Notes: generated by a model from the letters alone, not told the origin. A stretch of DNA of 64,000 bases from Metopolophium dirhodum (GCF_019925205.1 NC_083562.1:4464001-4528000), one strand, 5' to 3'. Shown: positions 11,000-22,477, numbered from the stretch's first letter. Made by a program: numbers and translations.

Positions 11000-12012
11000 A
11001 GATTTGAAAAATGTCAAATAACAATATTATAATATTTAATTCATATTTCATAGCAAAATGTATGGCGTTATACTGAAACTGACAATACCAACCATAAAAA
11101 ACTTTGAATAAATTAAAACAGTCGTCGTCCGGGTCAATGGATAGTTTCCGTTTTATATAATATCGCAACAAATATGGATACACGTTACCAATATCTAATC
11201 TGATTACGGATACGGTACAATTTTTCGAGTCCAATAGTTCATACCGTAGGGATACACAAACCCGGCCAGCTGATCGAGTGTCTATTCAATATTGTTCTGT
11301 GGCCATATCATAATAATACTTTCTAACCTCAAAATACGTCTAACCAGCATGGCTTTTACGGAAACTTGGGAAACGGTTTTTCCTATCGTGGTGACGTGGT
11401 CCCGGTCAAAGGAATGGAGTATGCCAATAATATCATGGAATAAAATCAACTTTTAATGTAATATTCCATGTATCCACGATACCTGTGTGGTTTTATCACG
11501 ATAAACATTATAGGTTATGTCATATTTTGTAGTTTGTACCAAGCCGCAGCATCCGTAGACTGAAGTTTTTTGTTACTTGTTTGTCTTCAATGTCTTGTTA
11601 GTAGTTACTATTTGTTACTTCATAGTTCGTTCTTGTTAATTGTTTGCATGGTTTTTAAATTATTTTATTTTTTATATATTCTATAATCTAATTATCGAAA
11701 TAACTTGAGTTGTTTGTACATTGTACCTACTCCTTACCGCGGATTTTCAATATCGTTATTCGTGCGCCATCTTAGATTTCTAACGGTTTACTGATTTTGC
11801 TAAATCGTGTTTGCGAACAAACGCATCTATTGTCAATAATATTTTTATCATTGATCATTATTTTAACTCGCGAGTTGTTAATTGTATTATTTTATCGGTA
11901 GGTACTTATTCTTAAATGTCTTGAGTGATCATTTCGAGTTTTCGTTAATTTACGCATAGAATAAGTACTCTACTGTACGCGTTTTGAGCGGACGTCGTCG
12001 GAAACCGAAAAA
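11000..12012. other. Upstream region of the ankyrin-like gene
   Basis: About 1 kb of single-copy-looking, AT-rich sequence between the tandem duplication and the start codon. It probably holds the promoter and 5' UTR, but no TATA box or initiator stands out. Base composition rises sharply in GC just before the ATG (GAGCGGACGTCGTCGG). The 82-codon minus ORF at 10986-11234 has no recognisable features. Confidence 0.35.
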
Positions 12013-14382
12013 ATGTACCCACTACCCAGCCTGGCGAAAATGGCGTACTATGCGTGCAACGACATCGAACGCGACAAGTTTGACTCGCTGGACACACCGG
12101 ACATCGATATGAAAAATTGTTGCGAGTCGCTGTTAGAATTATTCAAAGTTGACAAAATCCAAGACGAGCACAACGATAGGCAGACAATGTTCGAGCGGTC
12201 TCTGTTCGCCTTCGACGACGAGATGTTTGAACACATATGCGAGAAGGCAGCGTTCAACGGGCACATCGATTGTCTGAAACTAGCACACGAGATTGGCGTC
12301 CCTTGGGACACCGTGCCTGGATGGACCGGTTTCAGAGGTAAGGCGTGTGATCTGGCGGCGATATCGGGCAATCTAGAATGTCTAAGGTACGCCTTTGAGA
12401 ACGGGTGCCCCTGGGACGAAGTTACATGCAGCAACGCTGCGTTGAACGGTCACCCGGAGTGCCTAACTTACGCACGGGAAAACGGGTGTCCCTGGGACGA
12501 GATGACGTGCATCAACGCCGCGAAGAACGGTCACCTGGAGTGCCTAACTTACGCACGGGAAAACAGGTGTCCCTGGGACGAGATGACGTGCTGCATTGCC
12601 GCGAAGAACGGTCACCTGGAGTGCCTAACTTACGCACGGGAAAACGGGTGTCCCTGGGACGAGACGACGTGCCGCTTCGCCGCGTTGAATGGGCAACTGG
12701 TGTGCCTCACTTACGCACGAGAAAACGGGTGTCCCTGGGACGAGAGTACGTGCAGCGACGCCGCGATGAACGGTCACCTGGAGTCCCTAACTTACGCACG
12801 AGAAAACGGGTGTCCCTGGGACGAGACGACGTGCAGCGACGCCGCAATGAACGGTCACCTGGAGTGCCTAACTTACGCACGGGAAAACGGGTGTCCCTGG
12901 GACGAGACGACGTGCAGCAGCGCCGCAATGAACAGTCACCTGGAGTGCCTAACTTACGCACGGGAAAACGGGTGTCCCTGGGACGAGACAACGTGCAGCG
13001 ACGCCGCGATGAACGGTCACCTGGAGTGCCTAACTTACGCATGGGAAAACGGGTGTCCCTGGGACGAGAATACCTGCAGCAACGCCGCGATGAACAATCA
13101 CCTGGAGTGCCTAACTTACGCACGGGAAAACGGGTGTCCTTGGGACGAGTATACGTGCAAGGACGCCGCGAAGAACGGTCACCTGGAGTGCCTAACTTAC
13201 GCACGGGAAAACGGGTGTCCCTGGGACGAGACGACGTGCCACTTCGCCGCGTCTAACGGTCACCTGGAGTGCCTAACTTACGCACGAGAAAACGGGTGTC
13301 CCTGGGACGAGACGACGTGCAGCTACGCTGCAATGAATGGGCAACTGGTGTGCCTAACTTACGCACGGGAAAACGGGTGTCCCTGGGACGAGACGACGTG
13401 CCGCTTCGCCGCGTTGAATGGGCAACTGGTGTGCCTCACTTACGCACGAGAAAACGGGTGTCCCTGGGACGAGAGTACGTGCAGCGACGCCGCGATGAAC
13501 GGTCACTTGGAGTCCCTAACTTACGCACGGGAAAACGGGTGTCCCTGGGACGAGACGACGTGCAGCGACGCCGCAATGAACGGTCACCTGGAGTGCCTAA
13601 CTTACGCACGGGAAAACGGGTGTCCCTGGGACGAGACGACGTGCAGCAGCGCCGCAATGAACAGGCACCTGGAGTGCCTAACTTACGCACGGGAAAACGG
13701 GTGTCCCTGGGACGAGACAACGTGCAGCGACGCCGCGATGAACGGTCACCTGGAGTGCCTAACTTACGCATGGGAAAACGGGTGTCCCTGGGACGAGAAT
13801 ACCTGCAGCAACGCCGCGATGAACAATCACCTGGAGTGCCTAACTTACGCACGGGAAAACGGGTGTCCTTGGGACGAGTATACGTGCAAGGACGCCGCGA
13901 AGAACGGTCACCTGGAGTGCCTAACTTACGCACGGGAAAACGGGTGTCCCTGGGACGAGACGACGTGCCACTTCGCCGCGTCTAACGGTCACCTGGAGTG
14001 CCTAACTTACGCACGGGAAAACGGGTGTCCCTGGAACGAGACGACGTGCAGCTACGCTGCGTTGAATGGGCAACTGGTGTGCCTAACTTACGCACGGGAA
14101 AACGGGTGTCCCTGGGACGAGACGACGTGCAGCTACGCCGCGTTGAATGGGCAACTGGTGTGCCTCACTTACGCACGAGAAAACGGGTGTCCCTGGGACG
14201 AGAGTACGTGCAACTCCGCAGCGTACAATGAGCAGTTTGACTGTCTGGTGTACGCCTACGAGAGAGGGTGTGAGTGGGACATTGAAGATTTCTTGTATAG
14301 GACAAGAGACAGCAACTCGGAATGCGCTGAATACGCCCGCCAAATATCGGTCCGAAATGGCCCTCATGTTTTCGACACTTGA
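12013..14382 (+). CDS. Ankyrin-like 27-residue tandem-repeat protein, intronless
   Basis: A single 789-codon ORF. Residues 1-80 are a non-repeat N-terminus (acidic, Cys-containing); residues 82-117 are a degenerate first unit; residues 118-738 are 23 units of exactly 27 residues with consensus NGHLECLTYARENGCPWDET; residues 739-789 are a diverged last unit and an ordinary C-terminus. The period and the GHLECL...A..NGCPWDE pattern fit the divergent ankyrin-type repeats I associate with giant viruses, algae and oomycetes rather than the classical 33-residue ankyrin; the expected role is protein binding. Start at 12013 has A at -3; Met10 (AAAATGG) is an alternative. AATAAA lies at 14484-14489. 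The ORF is much richer in GC than its surroundings and has no intron. Differences between units are confined to a few residues (after DE, after TC and before N), and units 5-13 are repeated as 14-22. No signal peptide or membrane segment seen. Long ORFs in other frames here are artefacts of an 81-bp period. Confidence 0.85.
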   Translation: MYPLPSLAKMAYYACNDIERDKFDSLDTPDIDMKNCCESLLELFKVDKIQDEHNDRQTMFERSLFAFDDEMFEHICEKAAFNGHIDCLKLAHEIGVPWDTVPGWTGFRGKACDLAAISGNLECLRYAFENGCPWDEVTCSNAALNGHPECLTYARENGCPWDEMTCINAAKNGHLECLTYARENRCPWDEMTCCIAAKNGHLECLTYARENGCPWDETTCRFAALNGQLVCLTYARENGCPWDESTCSDAAMNGHLESLTYARENGCPWDETTCSDAAMNGHLECLTYARENGCPWDETTCSSAAMNSHLECLTYARENGCPWDETTCSDAAMNGHLECLTYAWENGCPWDENTCSNAAMNNHLECLTYARENGCPWDEYTCKDAAKNGHLECLTYARENGCPWDETTCHFAASNGHLECLTYARENGCPWDETTCSYAAMNGQLVCLTYARENGCPWDETTCRFAALNGQLVCLTYARENGCPWDESTCSDAAMNGHLESLTYARENGCPWDETTCSDAAMNGHLECLTYARENGCPWDETTCSSAAMNRHLECLTYARENGCPWDETTCSDAAMNGHLECLTYAWENGCPWDENTCSNAAMNNHLECLTYARENGCPWDEYTCKDAAKNGHLECLTYARENGCPWDETTCHFAASNGHLECLTYARENGCPWNETTCSYAALNGQLVCLTYARENGCPWDETTCSYAALNGQLVCLTYARENGCPWDESTCNSAAYNEQFDCLVYAYERGCEWDIEDFLYRTRDSNSECAEYARQISVRNGPHVFDT
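12364..14226 (+). repeat. 81-bp tandem array within the ankyrin-like ORF
   Basis: Twenty-three 81-bp units, largely identical at the nucleotide level (CTGGAGTGCCTAACTTACGC and AAAACGGGTGTCCCTGGGAC recur almost unchanged). The array has a higher-order structure: 12607-13335 (nine units) is repeated as 13336-14064 with only a few substitutions, for example AACAGTCAC versus AACAGGCAC in the fifth unit. This points to recent unequal exchange or gene conversion of a 729-bp block. Confidence 0.9.
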
Positions 14383-14483
14383 ATTCAAGTTATATATTTT
14401 CACCATTTTTTTTTACCTGACCAAAAAACTGTCTTTTTATACAAAGCAAACGTTTGATAATTATTATATTTTTAAAGTTGTAT

Positions 14484-14489
14484 AATAAA
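14484..14489 (+). terminator. Polyadenylation signal AATAAA of the ankyrin-like gene
   Basis: Canonical hexamer about 100 bases after the stop codon, followed by a T-rich stretch. The surrounding 3' sequence is present again at about 23290-23760, where the ORF is missing. Confidence 0.5.
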
Positions 14490-15184
14490 TTTTTTTTAAA
14501 ATGTATTTACTTGTTACTATCCTTGATAGTTTGATGCATAGGTGCCTAAATCATACTGTATCGAATCTATGAAAATAATACTTGTGTTTGTCAGTACACA
14601 CGAGTACACAATGTAATTGAATTTACTTAAATTAATAGGTACCTACTATATATTTAACTTTGGTTGGAATTAAAATAATAAAATAGTACTTGACTGGATG
14701 GTTATCGATTAATGGTAAATTTCAATAACAGATAATAATCTATTTTCAAAAACAATAAGTTTCAAGGTATTCAAGAAACGTATTTAAATTGAAATATATG
14801 TATTTACTATTATGAATTGAAAATGTTTAATTTCACTTAAATAGACTACTCTAATTCCGACAATGCTCGTGACGATTAACACATTTCGTATTCCGACAAA
14901 AAATTCTAATTTTTTACAGTATGTACCTACCTACGTAGGATTTGTTGCGTCTTATTTTCATAATTGACGTCAGCTTAAATTCAATGGTACCAGTTGTTGT
15001 ATTGTTAATTAAAGTAGTTCATTTCAATTTGCTTCTCATTTCCTAAAATTAGAAATCAGAAAAAATTGTAGTTATATACAAGTATACTCGTATAACTATT
15101 AACTGAGTAAGTAAATTGTGGGCAGGTACCTATATAATAAAGTATTTTTATAAAATTGTTAATATGAACCCAATTCTTTTATAG

Positions 15185-15790
15185 TCTAACCACTGGTGGA
15201 TCCAGAGGGGTGTCTCAGGGTGCGCTCGTCACCCCCTCAGCTATTTTTTGGTTGAATAATATGTTTTCATAAAATAATTGTGTGAGAGCATAAGACGCTT
15301 TTTTATATCCAGAATCGTGGACCGTTGACTTTTGCTATTATTGTGATTAGTATTATTTTATATTAAACATTACATTCAAACCATTTTCAGGCAATGACGA
15401 TACTGACACCACAACTAGAGAATTTTGATTGAAGTTGTTTTCCAGTAAGTATTGTCTTTATTAATTAAAATCCAAATCACTATCCCAATATCTTTTATTG
15501 CTACTGTGGAAAGGAGCTTTCCTGCTCTACATTTACTGAAAACATGGTTAAGCTTGAGCTATGAGCGAGGAAAGGTAGACAGGTCTAGCTTATTGTTATG
15601 CATTCACAAATAAAAATATTTATAATAACATTGAAAATATCATTCATAAATTTGCTTATAATAAAAATTGAAAATTGGATTTAATTTTGTTGTTTTATTA
15701 ATTGTACAATGTTTACTTCAAATTAAGCACCTATATACAATATTTATACCCATTTTAGTCATAATAATAGTAAGAACAATTTTATTTAAA
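15185..15790 (+). pseudogene. hAT transposase C-terminal remnant
   Basis: It begins near CACTGGTGGATCCAGAGGGG, which resembles the ends of hAT elements. At about 15500-15610 a plus-strand reading gives IATVERSF.ALHLLKTWLS, then after a one-base shift MSEER..TGLA, matching the hAT dimerisation region (ATVERSFSAL/LK..LR..M..ERL.GLALL..I). The reading is broken by a frameshift and stops, and nothing upstream of it is left. The segment is absent from the paralogous B2 copy, which fits a transposon inserted after or lost since the duplication. Confidence 0.55.
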
Positions 15791-16738
15791 ATTTATGTTA
15801 GGTCTTAATTCATAGGTTAGGTTATATCTATCTCAGTAGTTGTTGAATATCTTAAAATGACTTCAAATATTATCTAAACATTTGTTAATTACTAAGCTGA
15901 TATTCATATATAATACATTTTAATCATGAACTAGCAGTAGCGTAGGTATGCAGAATTTTAGTTTGGTTAGGGTTTTATCTGAGTAGATATATAATTTACA
16001 TAATTTTTTTCTAAACTGTTTTTATATAACTTATGGTTATAACAATTAATAGATGTATTCAAATTTAGTCTATATTTAGAATAATTGAGTGTTTAAGCTG
16101 GACGCCTGGCCATCTATAGAGCCTATATATACTAGATACATGATGATACACCATACGACGATTATGGCAGACGTTTAGCAATGTTCTAAATCAGCCAAAA
16201 AACTGAAAAAACTGAAACTATGATTGACATTTTTGATATTATTTAACAATTTATTTTATATCTATTAAAAATTACCAACAGTTGATCGACTTTGTGTATT
16301 GAAAATTGAAATGGTTGTAAATAAGAATTTTTTGTAAAAGGAAGACATTTCAGGGGGGGTTATAAGCCTGCCCTTACGTACGCCACCGAGTAGTAATAGT
16401 ATTAGTGGGTAGGTAGTTCATGGTTTTTAATATGTTTTAAATTGGCTATTGGCACCTATCTAGTTGATTATTTGTTATTCATTATCAATAAATTCTTGAT
16501 GTTTTTAATTGGAATTTTTTTCAGGTGATTATCATTTTTAACTACTTACCTAACAGTTAAATAAAAACCACTTTCGTTAAGTAAGTACCCACACGAAATA
16601 TAGCAGGTAAGTGGGTACATGTGTAAGTTCCCTCACGGAAAAAAATACACCCGTACGTACAATTTTTAACATATTATAATATTATAATATACATCTTTTG
16701 ACCATGTAACTAGTAGGTATATAATTTTATTATATTAT

Positions 16739-17005
16739 TAGACAATTGCTGTGTAATGTCATCTAATAAAGGTAAATAAACAATTACGTTTTTCTAAATT
16801 GGGATTTTCTGTTGAACTCTTTTTATTTGCATCATCAACATAATCAATATCTTGATGAATGTCATGTACAAGTGACAAGTTCATGAATTACTTCTGTAGG
16901 TAAAAAGTCCTCATAAAATGTCTTATTTGGTACTTTTTCACATAATGCCAGTTTTGCCATTAAGTATTTGTCTTCTATGGTTACTGGAGGAAAGTTAACT
17001 CCAAT
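16739..17005 (-). pseudogene. MULE transposase fragment
   Basis: It matches 18744-19013 closely (same direction), including the stretch that in the better-preserved copy encodes the region just after the SWIM finger (PPVTIEDKYLMAKLALG). Several indels and stops. A separate, older fragment of the same element family about 2 kb away. Confidence 0.6.
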
Positions 17006-17556
17006 TATATTAAAATATTTTTATCAATTAAATTATTTCTATTTTTAGTCACATCAATACTCTCTAATATGATTAGAAAGGTTTTGTTTTCTAAGTTGTG
17101 TTATCTGTTTTAAGTTCAATTTTCTGTACTTAATGCTTATGAGACATGAGTTGTCCAATATTCTTTTATTCTTGAACTTTTGTGAAAATGAATCTTAAAC
17201 TAAATCCTAGTAATCTTTCTTCTTCTTTTAACAATTTAATTATTCAAACAAATTAAGAAGTAACCAAGTACGTTCAAATTTAGTAGATTTATCTAGTATA
17301 GGCAGTGATTGATTTTGGGGTGCGCAGGGGGACAGAGTCCCCCTTTCTTTTAAATTTATTTTTTAGCGTACCCCTTCGATTTTTTTGAAACGGAACACTG
17401 GGAACGCAACATAAGCTAGTGAATTTGTAAATGCCTGATGCCAAATTTACTTAATAGGTACACAATATTTTATATTGTTATTATATTTGATTATAGCCTG
17501 TAGGTTGAATTAATATTATAAATTACAACAAAAAACCTAAAATCGTTATTTTTATT

Positions 17557-17815
17557 TTATTCGTTTCTATTGTAATAACTGATAAACAATCCGTTAGAGA
17601 TTAAAATCCCATTTTCAGCAGGTTTTTTGTAATTTGTCGGTGGTTTTTCCCATGACATTAAATAAGTATTGAGAAAATCGAAAAATGACCTCCCTAAAGT
17701 GATCTCCATCTTGATCGAATTTGCTAAAAGATAAGGTAGTATATGTTTGAATCCAAGCACTTCTGTTAAACATTTTTCAAATAGTTTTAATATTGTTTTG
17801 GTGTGATAGGTTGAC
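17557..17815 (-). pseudogene. Unidentified ORF fragment
   Basis: The minus strand is open for about 85 codons starting upstream of any ATG (STYHTKTILKLFEKC...), with a balanced amino-acid composition including TLGRSFFDFLNTYLMSWEKP and a stop at 17557. This reads more like a piece of a real protein (probably a transposase) than chance in such AT-rich DNA, but I do not recognise the family. It lies between two MULE fragments. The plus ORF at 17818-18096 next to it has low-complexity AT-rich coding and is not supported. Confidence 0.3.
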
Positions 17816-18361
17816 GGGTGGAGAGGGAGGTGTTAATTTTGAGTGGAACGCTCGTTCATCCAAAGTCAGCAGATTCCCCCTTCTTATTTATTTCCAAATC
17901 AACCACTGAGTATAGTCAAGTAGACTGTCTAAAGCACAAGTTGCAATGCTCAAGTGAAATTTGTGATTACAGTAGATACTGTATCTACAATAATAATAAT
18001 TTTGTCATCAGCAACGGACAGCTATATAGTACTAAAATTTATATTGAGTTTAATGAATTAATCTTATTAATTTTTAAACTATTTAAACATTATTAATATT
18101 AAAAGTACTTTAAATATGACCAGATGTTACCTTAAATTTAAGGTTAAAATGTTGTTTAAAAAATATAATATTCAATTATTTCTTTTTATTTCACACAATA
18201 TATATTATGTATCTTTTGATTAGGTACGTACCATTAAAAGAATATAATATGAAAACTAGAATACAAATTATTTAACATATTGTATATTAAATACCTATCT
18301 TTTAATCATATCATATTTTAATATTATTATAAGAAATATTAACACATAATATACTATTTAA

Positions 18362-20150
18362 TTAATGTGATTTTGCATTAGTCACACGATTTCTAATGTT
18401 ATGCTGTAAATTTCTGGGCTTCTTTTTGGGATGGTTACTATCAGCTGTTGCTGGTCTACCTAAAGTAAAATATGCTATTGTTAAAATTGTTATTGTTATA
18501 TTTTTATGTTGTATCTTCATTGTACCTACAAGCAAACGTTTACTTCCTCCAATAATCCTTTGGTCTTCTCCTAGCTATTGTTGTTGGTTGTACTTTTATT
18601 GACACTCCATCTGTATATCTAAGAGTAATGATGATGTACCCGCTGTTGCTAAAAAAGTATTAAACTGCCCTTCTATATGTATTTTATCTAGTCTTTTTAA
18701 TTTTAATACATTTTTGTTGAATTCCATATTTTTTTTATATTATTAGACATTTGTTGAGTAATTTCATCTAATATGGATAAACAATTACGTTCTTCTAAAT
18801 TGGGATTTTCTGTTGAAGACTTTTTATTTGCATCATCAACATAATCAATATCTTGATGAATGTCATGTGATACAAGTGACAAGTTCATGGATTACTTCTG
18901 TAAGTAATAAGCCATCATAAAATGTCTTATTTGGTACTTTTTCACCTAATGCCAGTTTTGCCATTAAGTATTTGTCTTCTATGGTTACTGGAGGAAAGTT
19001 AACTCCAATTTTAGTCTAAAAATTGTCTATGAATACCTGCTTCACATGATCCAACACCAATATTTGGTTCAACACAGTACATAGTTTTTTTATTTTTTCA
19101 CTTGGGACATAAAATTCTTTATTGTCTACCTCTACAGTAATTTCTTCTTTGGTTATATAATCAGTTTTTTTAATCACATTTTTAAAAAACAGTTGAGCAG
19201 TAGAATTTCTTCCATTTGAAAATTAGTATTCTTCCAATTTTGTACAGCAAAAGTCAATCAATGAAATTACATTGTATGCTTTCATAGGACCTAATACATT
19301 TTCCTTAAAAATTCCCACTGATACTTTGCAAAAGTTATATTAGTATGATCCCTCTAAGCTAAACACCAGTTTTCTTTGTATTTCCAGTGATGAACAGTGA
19401 TATGTTTTTGCCATATAGGATAGTTACTTTTTATATTCATAGTTTCAACATATTTTTCTTGTGCTTCTTCAGAAGTCTGTGCATATAATATTTTCCTAAA
19501 ACTATGCATCATAGATTTTTTTTTAATAAAACTTACTTTTACTGAAAGCATGTAAAAATTAGAAATATTTATTGCATTTTAAAGTATAATTCATAGCGTT
19601 AAAAATAATGTACTGTACAATTTGTATTAATTTAAATGTTTTGTTTTTCAACATAGTTAATAAGTACAGATGTAATGATAAGAGGTATTTAATATTTGCG
19701 CAGTATTACCTATATTATTCTGCATTCGCGGTATTGCTATTTTATCACAACAAAAAGTATGTAATTGTACAAATGGTTCAATTTTTTCCTTGGAAATTTC
19801 TATTGGAAATTCCTGAACTGAAATTTCCTTCTTACATCACTAGATGTGCCTACTACTGAGATAAAAAAATAGTACCTAATTTCATGTTTTTTAGTTGATG
19901 ATATTATTATTTTTAAATTCAGCATTAGACAATATTTTCATACCTACAACTTAAATGTAATTACTAATATTTTACCCACCTTGACAAAAGGGTAACTTTT
20001 TCTAGTAGATACAGTGTCCATCTTCACTAAACTTGTAATAGTTGCTTGATAATTAGTATTCTGTGATTTACCTCTTTTGATTAACGTTCTGTCAACTTTA
20101 TGATGAGAACTATGGTGGCAAACATAATTTTTTCTGTAAAATAGTATCAC
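18362..20150 (-). pseudogene. MULE transposase with SWIM finger, degraded
   Basis: Minus-strand pieces in the order of a MULE transposase. 19974-20150 has a zinc-binding-like N-terminal piece (NYVCHHSSHHKVDRTL...) ending near a GTAAAA donor. 19354-19551 gives ...YPIWQKHITVHHWKYKENWCLA and then HTN, the end of the MULE domain. Around 19040-19110 a frame-shifted reading gives VGSCEAGIHRQF, a SWIM-type CxC. 18744-19013 gives PPVTIEDKYLMAKLALG. 18362-18720 gives EGQFNTFLATAGTSSLLLDI, SIKVQPTTIARRR, GRPATADSNHPKKKPRNL and a final NAKSH-stop. Many stops and frameshifts separate these, so it is not functional. MULE transposases cut and paste DNA flanked by long inverted repeats; related inverted arms are present elsewhere in this window. 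Confidence 0.7.
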
Positions 20151-20269
20151 AAAACATTTAGATTACAATTCTGATTCATAAATATAATTATTTGTGTACA
20201 TCATATTTACTAGGTAGCTACTTCCTTGCATTGAATATTTGTTTTCAGACCTGCTTTGCATTGCTTTTA

Positions 20270-22430
20270 GTTACTATCACAAATTTTTTATTTTTTAAAT
20301 TACCAAAATTATCTTAAGCAATACTTATTCTTAAGCATCGACGATGAATGCGGCCCCATGTCACTATACTAATTTAATTATTATCACACATTAGATATTA
20401 ACAAAAGTAAAGTTTCTACAAAATACCTTACGAAGTTGCTAAAAATAGATATGTAAAAAATGATTTTTTTGATAACTTAAAAAAAAAGTTAGGTATTATA
20501 TTTGATACTTTAGATATTCTTGATGACCTCATTAATATTTTAGTTCATTATTAATTACTTTAGTATTACCCCAAGTAGCAATAAAATATTTTTTAAATGT
20601 TTAAAAAAATGTTAGAAAAAGGTACTGTAAAGTTACTATAGTACTGTTTGAACGTGCCGGTCATAAAAAATATCATACTATTTGTAAACTATCATATTAT
20701 TGGTATGAAATAAATGCTTAGGTATATCCAAAACTTTGTTTAATTTATATTTGACTATGAGAGTAACATTAAGTTATGATACTTATTCAGTCCACTTTAT
20801 TTAGTCAACATTCTGCCAGACTGAATTTTTAAAAAGGTGGTCAAGTGGGTGTCGCTTTGCTGTGCAGTAGGTTACAAGTGGGTCATTGTAATGGATGGTG
20901 TTAAATTGGAATTCAATGATATATTTAAAATTGAGTAAATTGAATAAGAAAAACGAATCTGAGCTAAGACATTCAGTCCGTCTATGCTAATACTAAGTAT
21001 ATTGAATGATATTTTTGTGAATTAAGTAACTTTTCAATCTTTAGTTACCTATATCAATTTGAATTACAATAATTGATAAATTTCGAGATTTTGTTAAATT
21101 TTGTCCGAATTTGAATTTAAAATGTCTGTAAAAAATAACTGTGTTAATAATTTTTTTTTAGATTTTTTGGTTACCTAGGTATTAAACCTAATAGAGTAAT
21201 GGAATATAATAAAAGAGTTAGTGATGAAAACAATATTAAAACAATAGTGGATACATTCGTTAAAGAAGAAATGGATAAAAAAAATCATTTTTAGTTTTGA
21301 AAGATATAGAAAGCATAATGGTAAATGGTAAATAACACTACAAAGTTTGGTGATTCTTCTTATGAAAATGTATTAAAATTTAAAAGCAGATTAGAAAAAA
21401 ATACTTCTGAAGGCCAATTTATAAGTAATTAGGTATCTTCTTAATTAACTGCAACATACTTATTGTTTAATGATTTACAAATTTCATTAAATTATATCAT
21501 ATTATAGGTCGACCTGATTTAACAGAACACAATAACCAAAAAAAGAAACCAAGAAATTTATTTAAAAATGTAGGTAACTGATTGTATACCAAACGCAAAA
21601 TCTCAATAAACTGTCAAATGTTTATTATTGTTATTAATTTTTGCAACTCTCCATTCTTCCCTCATCCTAAGTTCACAATAATATCATCAAATATACTTGG
21701 TAATATCAGAGGCTGACTGACCGTTTTCGCTCAGAATCGTTTTTCTTATACAATGATGATATTATATCATTGAATTCAAATTTCACACCATCCGTAACAG
21801 TAACCCACTTGTAACCTACTGCACAGCAGAGCGACATCCACTTATCCACCTTTTTTAAATTTTTTTTTGTGTCTGTCATCACCTTTTAGGACAGTAAAAG
21901 TGCTTGGATTTTCTTCAACAGTATCTTTTCTGATAGGAAAGTGAATCTAGTCGGTACTTTGGAGGGTCAAAATTAGGTTTTTGTTTCAAAGGTAGATGAA
22001 AAAAATTAAAAATCCTTGGTCACAGTTTTTATTTATAAGCATTTAAAGTTCAAATTTTGACAAAATATGAAAAAATCACGAAAATTAACAAATTATTTTG
22101 AGTTGAGAATTCATAAAAATTTTTCTTATTAAATCTAAGATTTGAAAATGTAATACAAGGTTATCCATAAGTTTGTCTACCTTTATCAAAAAAAAAATGT
22201 CTACAAGAAAGTAAAATTAATTTTTATGAGCGTTTGAAATTCATATTTTTACATTTGATATTCACTCGATATCTCATGTAACGATTTTCTTATTTTGTTG
22301 TAATTAAAAAACGTATGACTGTAGATACTTGAAAATTTCACTGAATATATGTATTAGCATTTTCTATACACAATAAAATTTTGAAAATAATTTGACTCTT
22401 TTTGAGCTGTTAACGGACATTGTCAGTTTT
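20270..22430 (+). repeat. Direct duplicate A2 (partner 388-2760)
   Basis: Second copy of the MULE-type segment. The inverted arms are at about 20821-20960 and 21720-21850; the right arm is longer and better kept than in A1 (AGCGACATCCACTTATCCACC). It has the extra GTGTCTGTCATCACCTTTTAGGACAG stretch that A1 lacks, and lacks the 335 bases A1 has near 1990-2325. Confidence 0.75.
21179..21605 (+). pseudogene. Second copy of the MULE C-terminal exons, disrupted
   Basis: Equivalent of the exons at 1294-1678. After ...EEMDKKNH the sequence differs (an insertion with in-frame stops near 21289). The second exon (from 21508) has a four-base insertion (GTAGGTAAC for GTAAC) that brings a TGA into frame, and the final stop codon is changed (TCTCAATAAA). 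The splice sites are otherwise preserved. Confidence 0.6.
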
Positions 22431-22477
22431 CAAGTTTTTTAATTTTTTTTTCTATAAATATCAATAAAATGTTATTT

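Larger units (their letters stand above)
14385..16560 (+). repeat. Direct duplicate B1 (partner 23285-26030)
   Basis: The DNA downstream of the ankyrin-like ORF matches 23285-26030 in order: ACCTGACCAAAAAA...CTTTTTATA, ...GATAATTATTATATTTTT, ...TTTAACTTTGGTTGGAATTA, ...CTCTAATTCCGACA, ...AGGTACCTATATAATAAA, ...TTGTTGAATATCTTAAAATG, ...GAAGACATTTCAGG, ...TTTCAGGTGATTATCATTTT. B1 carries a private insertion at about 15185-15790 (hAT remnant). B2 carries several other insertions. Confidence 0.75.

Noticed and set aside
12707..13933. Two identical-length 165-codon minus ORFs exactly 729 bases apart
   Set aside because: Same artefact on the other strand; the spacing simply reports the higher-order duplication.
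12364..14226. Classical 33-residue ankyrin repeats
   Set aside because: The period is exactly 27 residues and lacks the usual TPLHxAA signature; called ankyrin-like only.
12405..14231. Long plus-strand ORFs in a second frame (283, 238 and 77 codons; PGVPNLRTGKRVSLGR repeats)
   Set aside because: The 81-bp unit is a multiple of three, so one stop-free unit keeps the frame open through the whole array. The main frame has a non-repeat N-terminus, a C-terminus and ankyrin-like structure; this one has neither.
17304..17399. Short CAGTG-ended hAT-like MITE
   Set aside because: The ends match only weakly and no target duplication is present.
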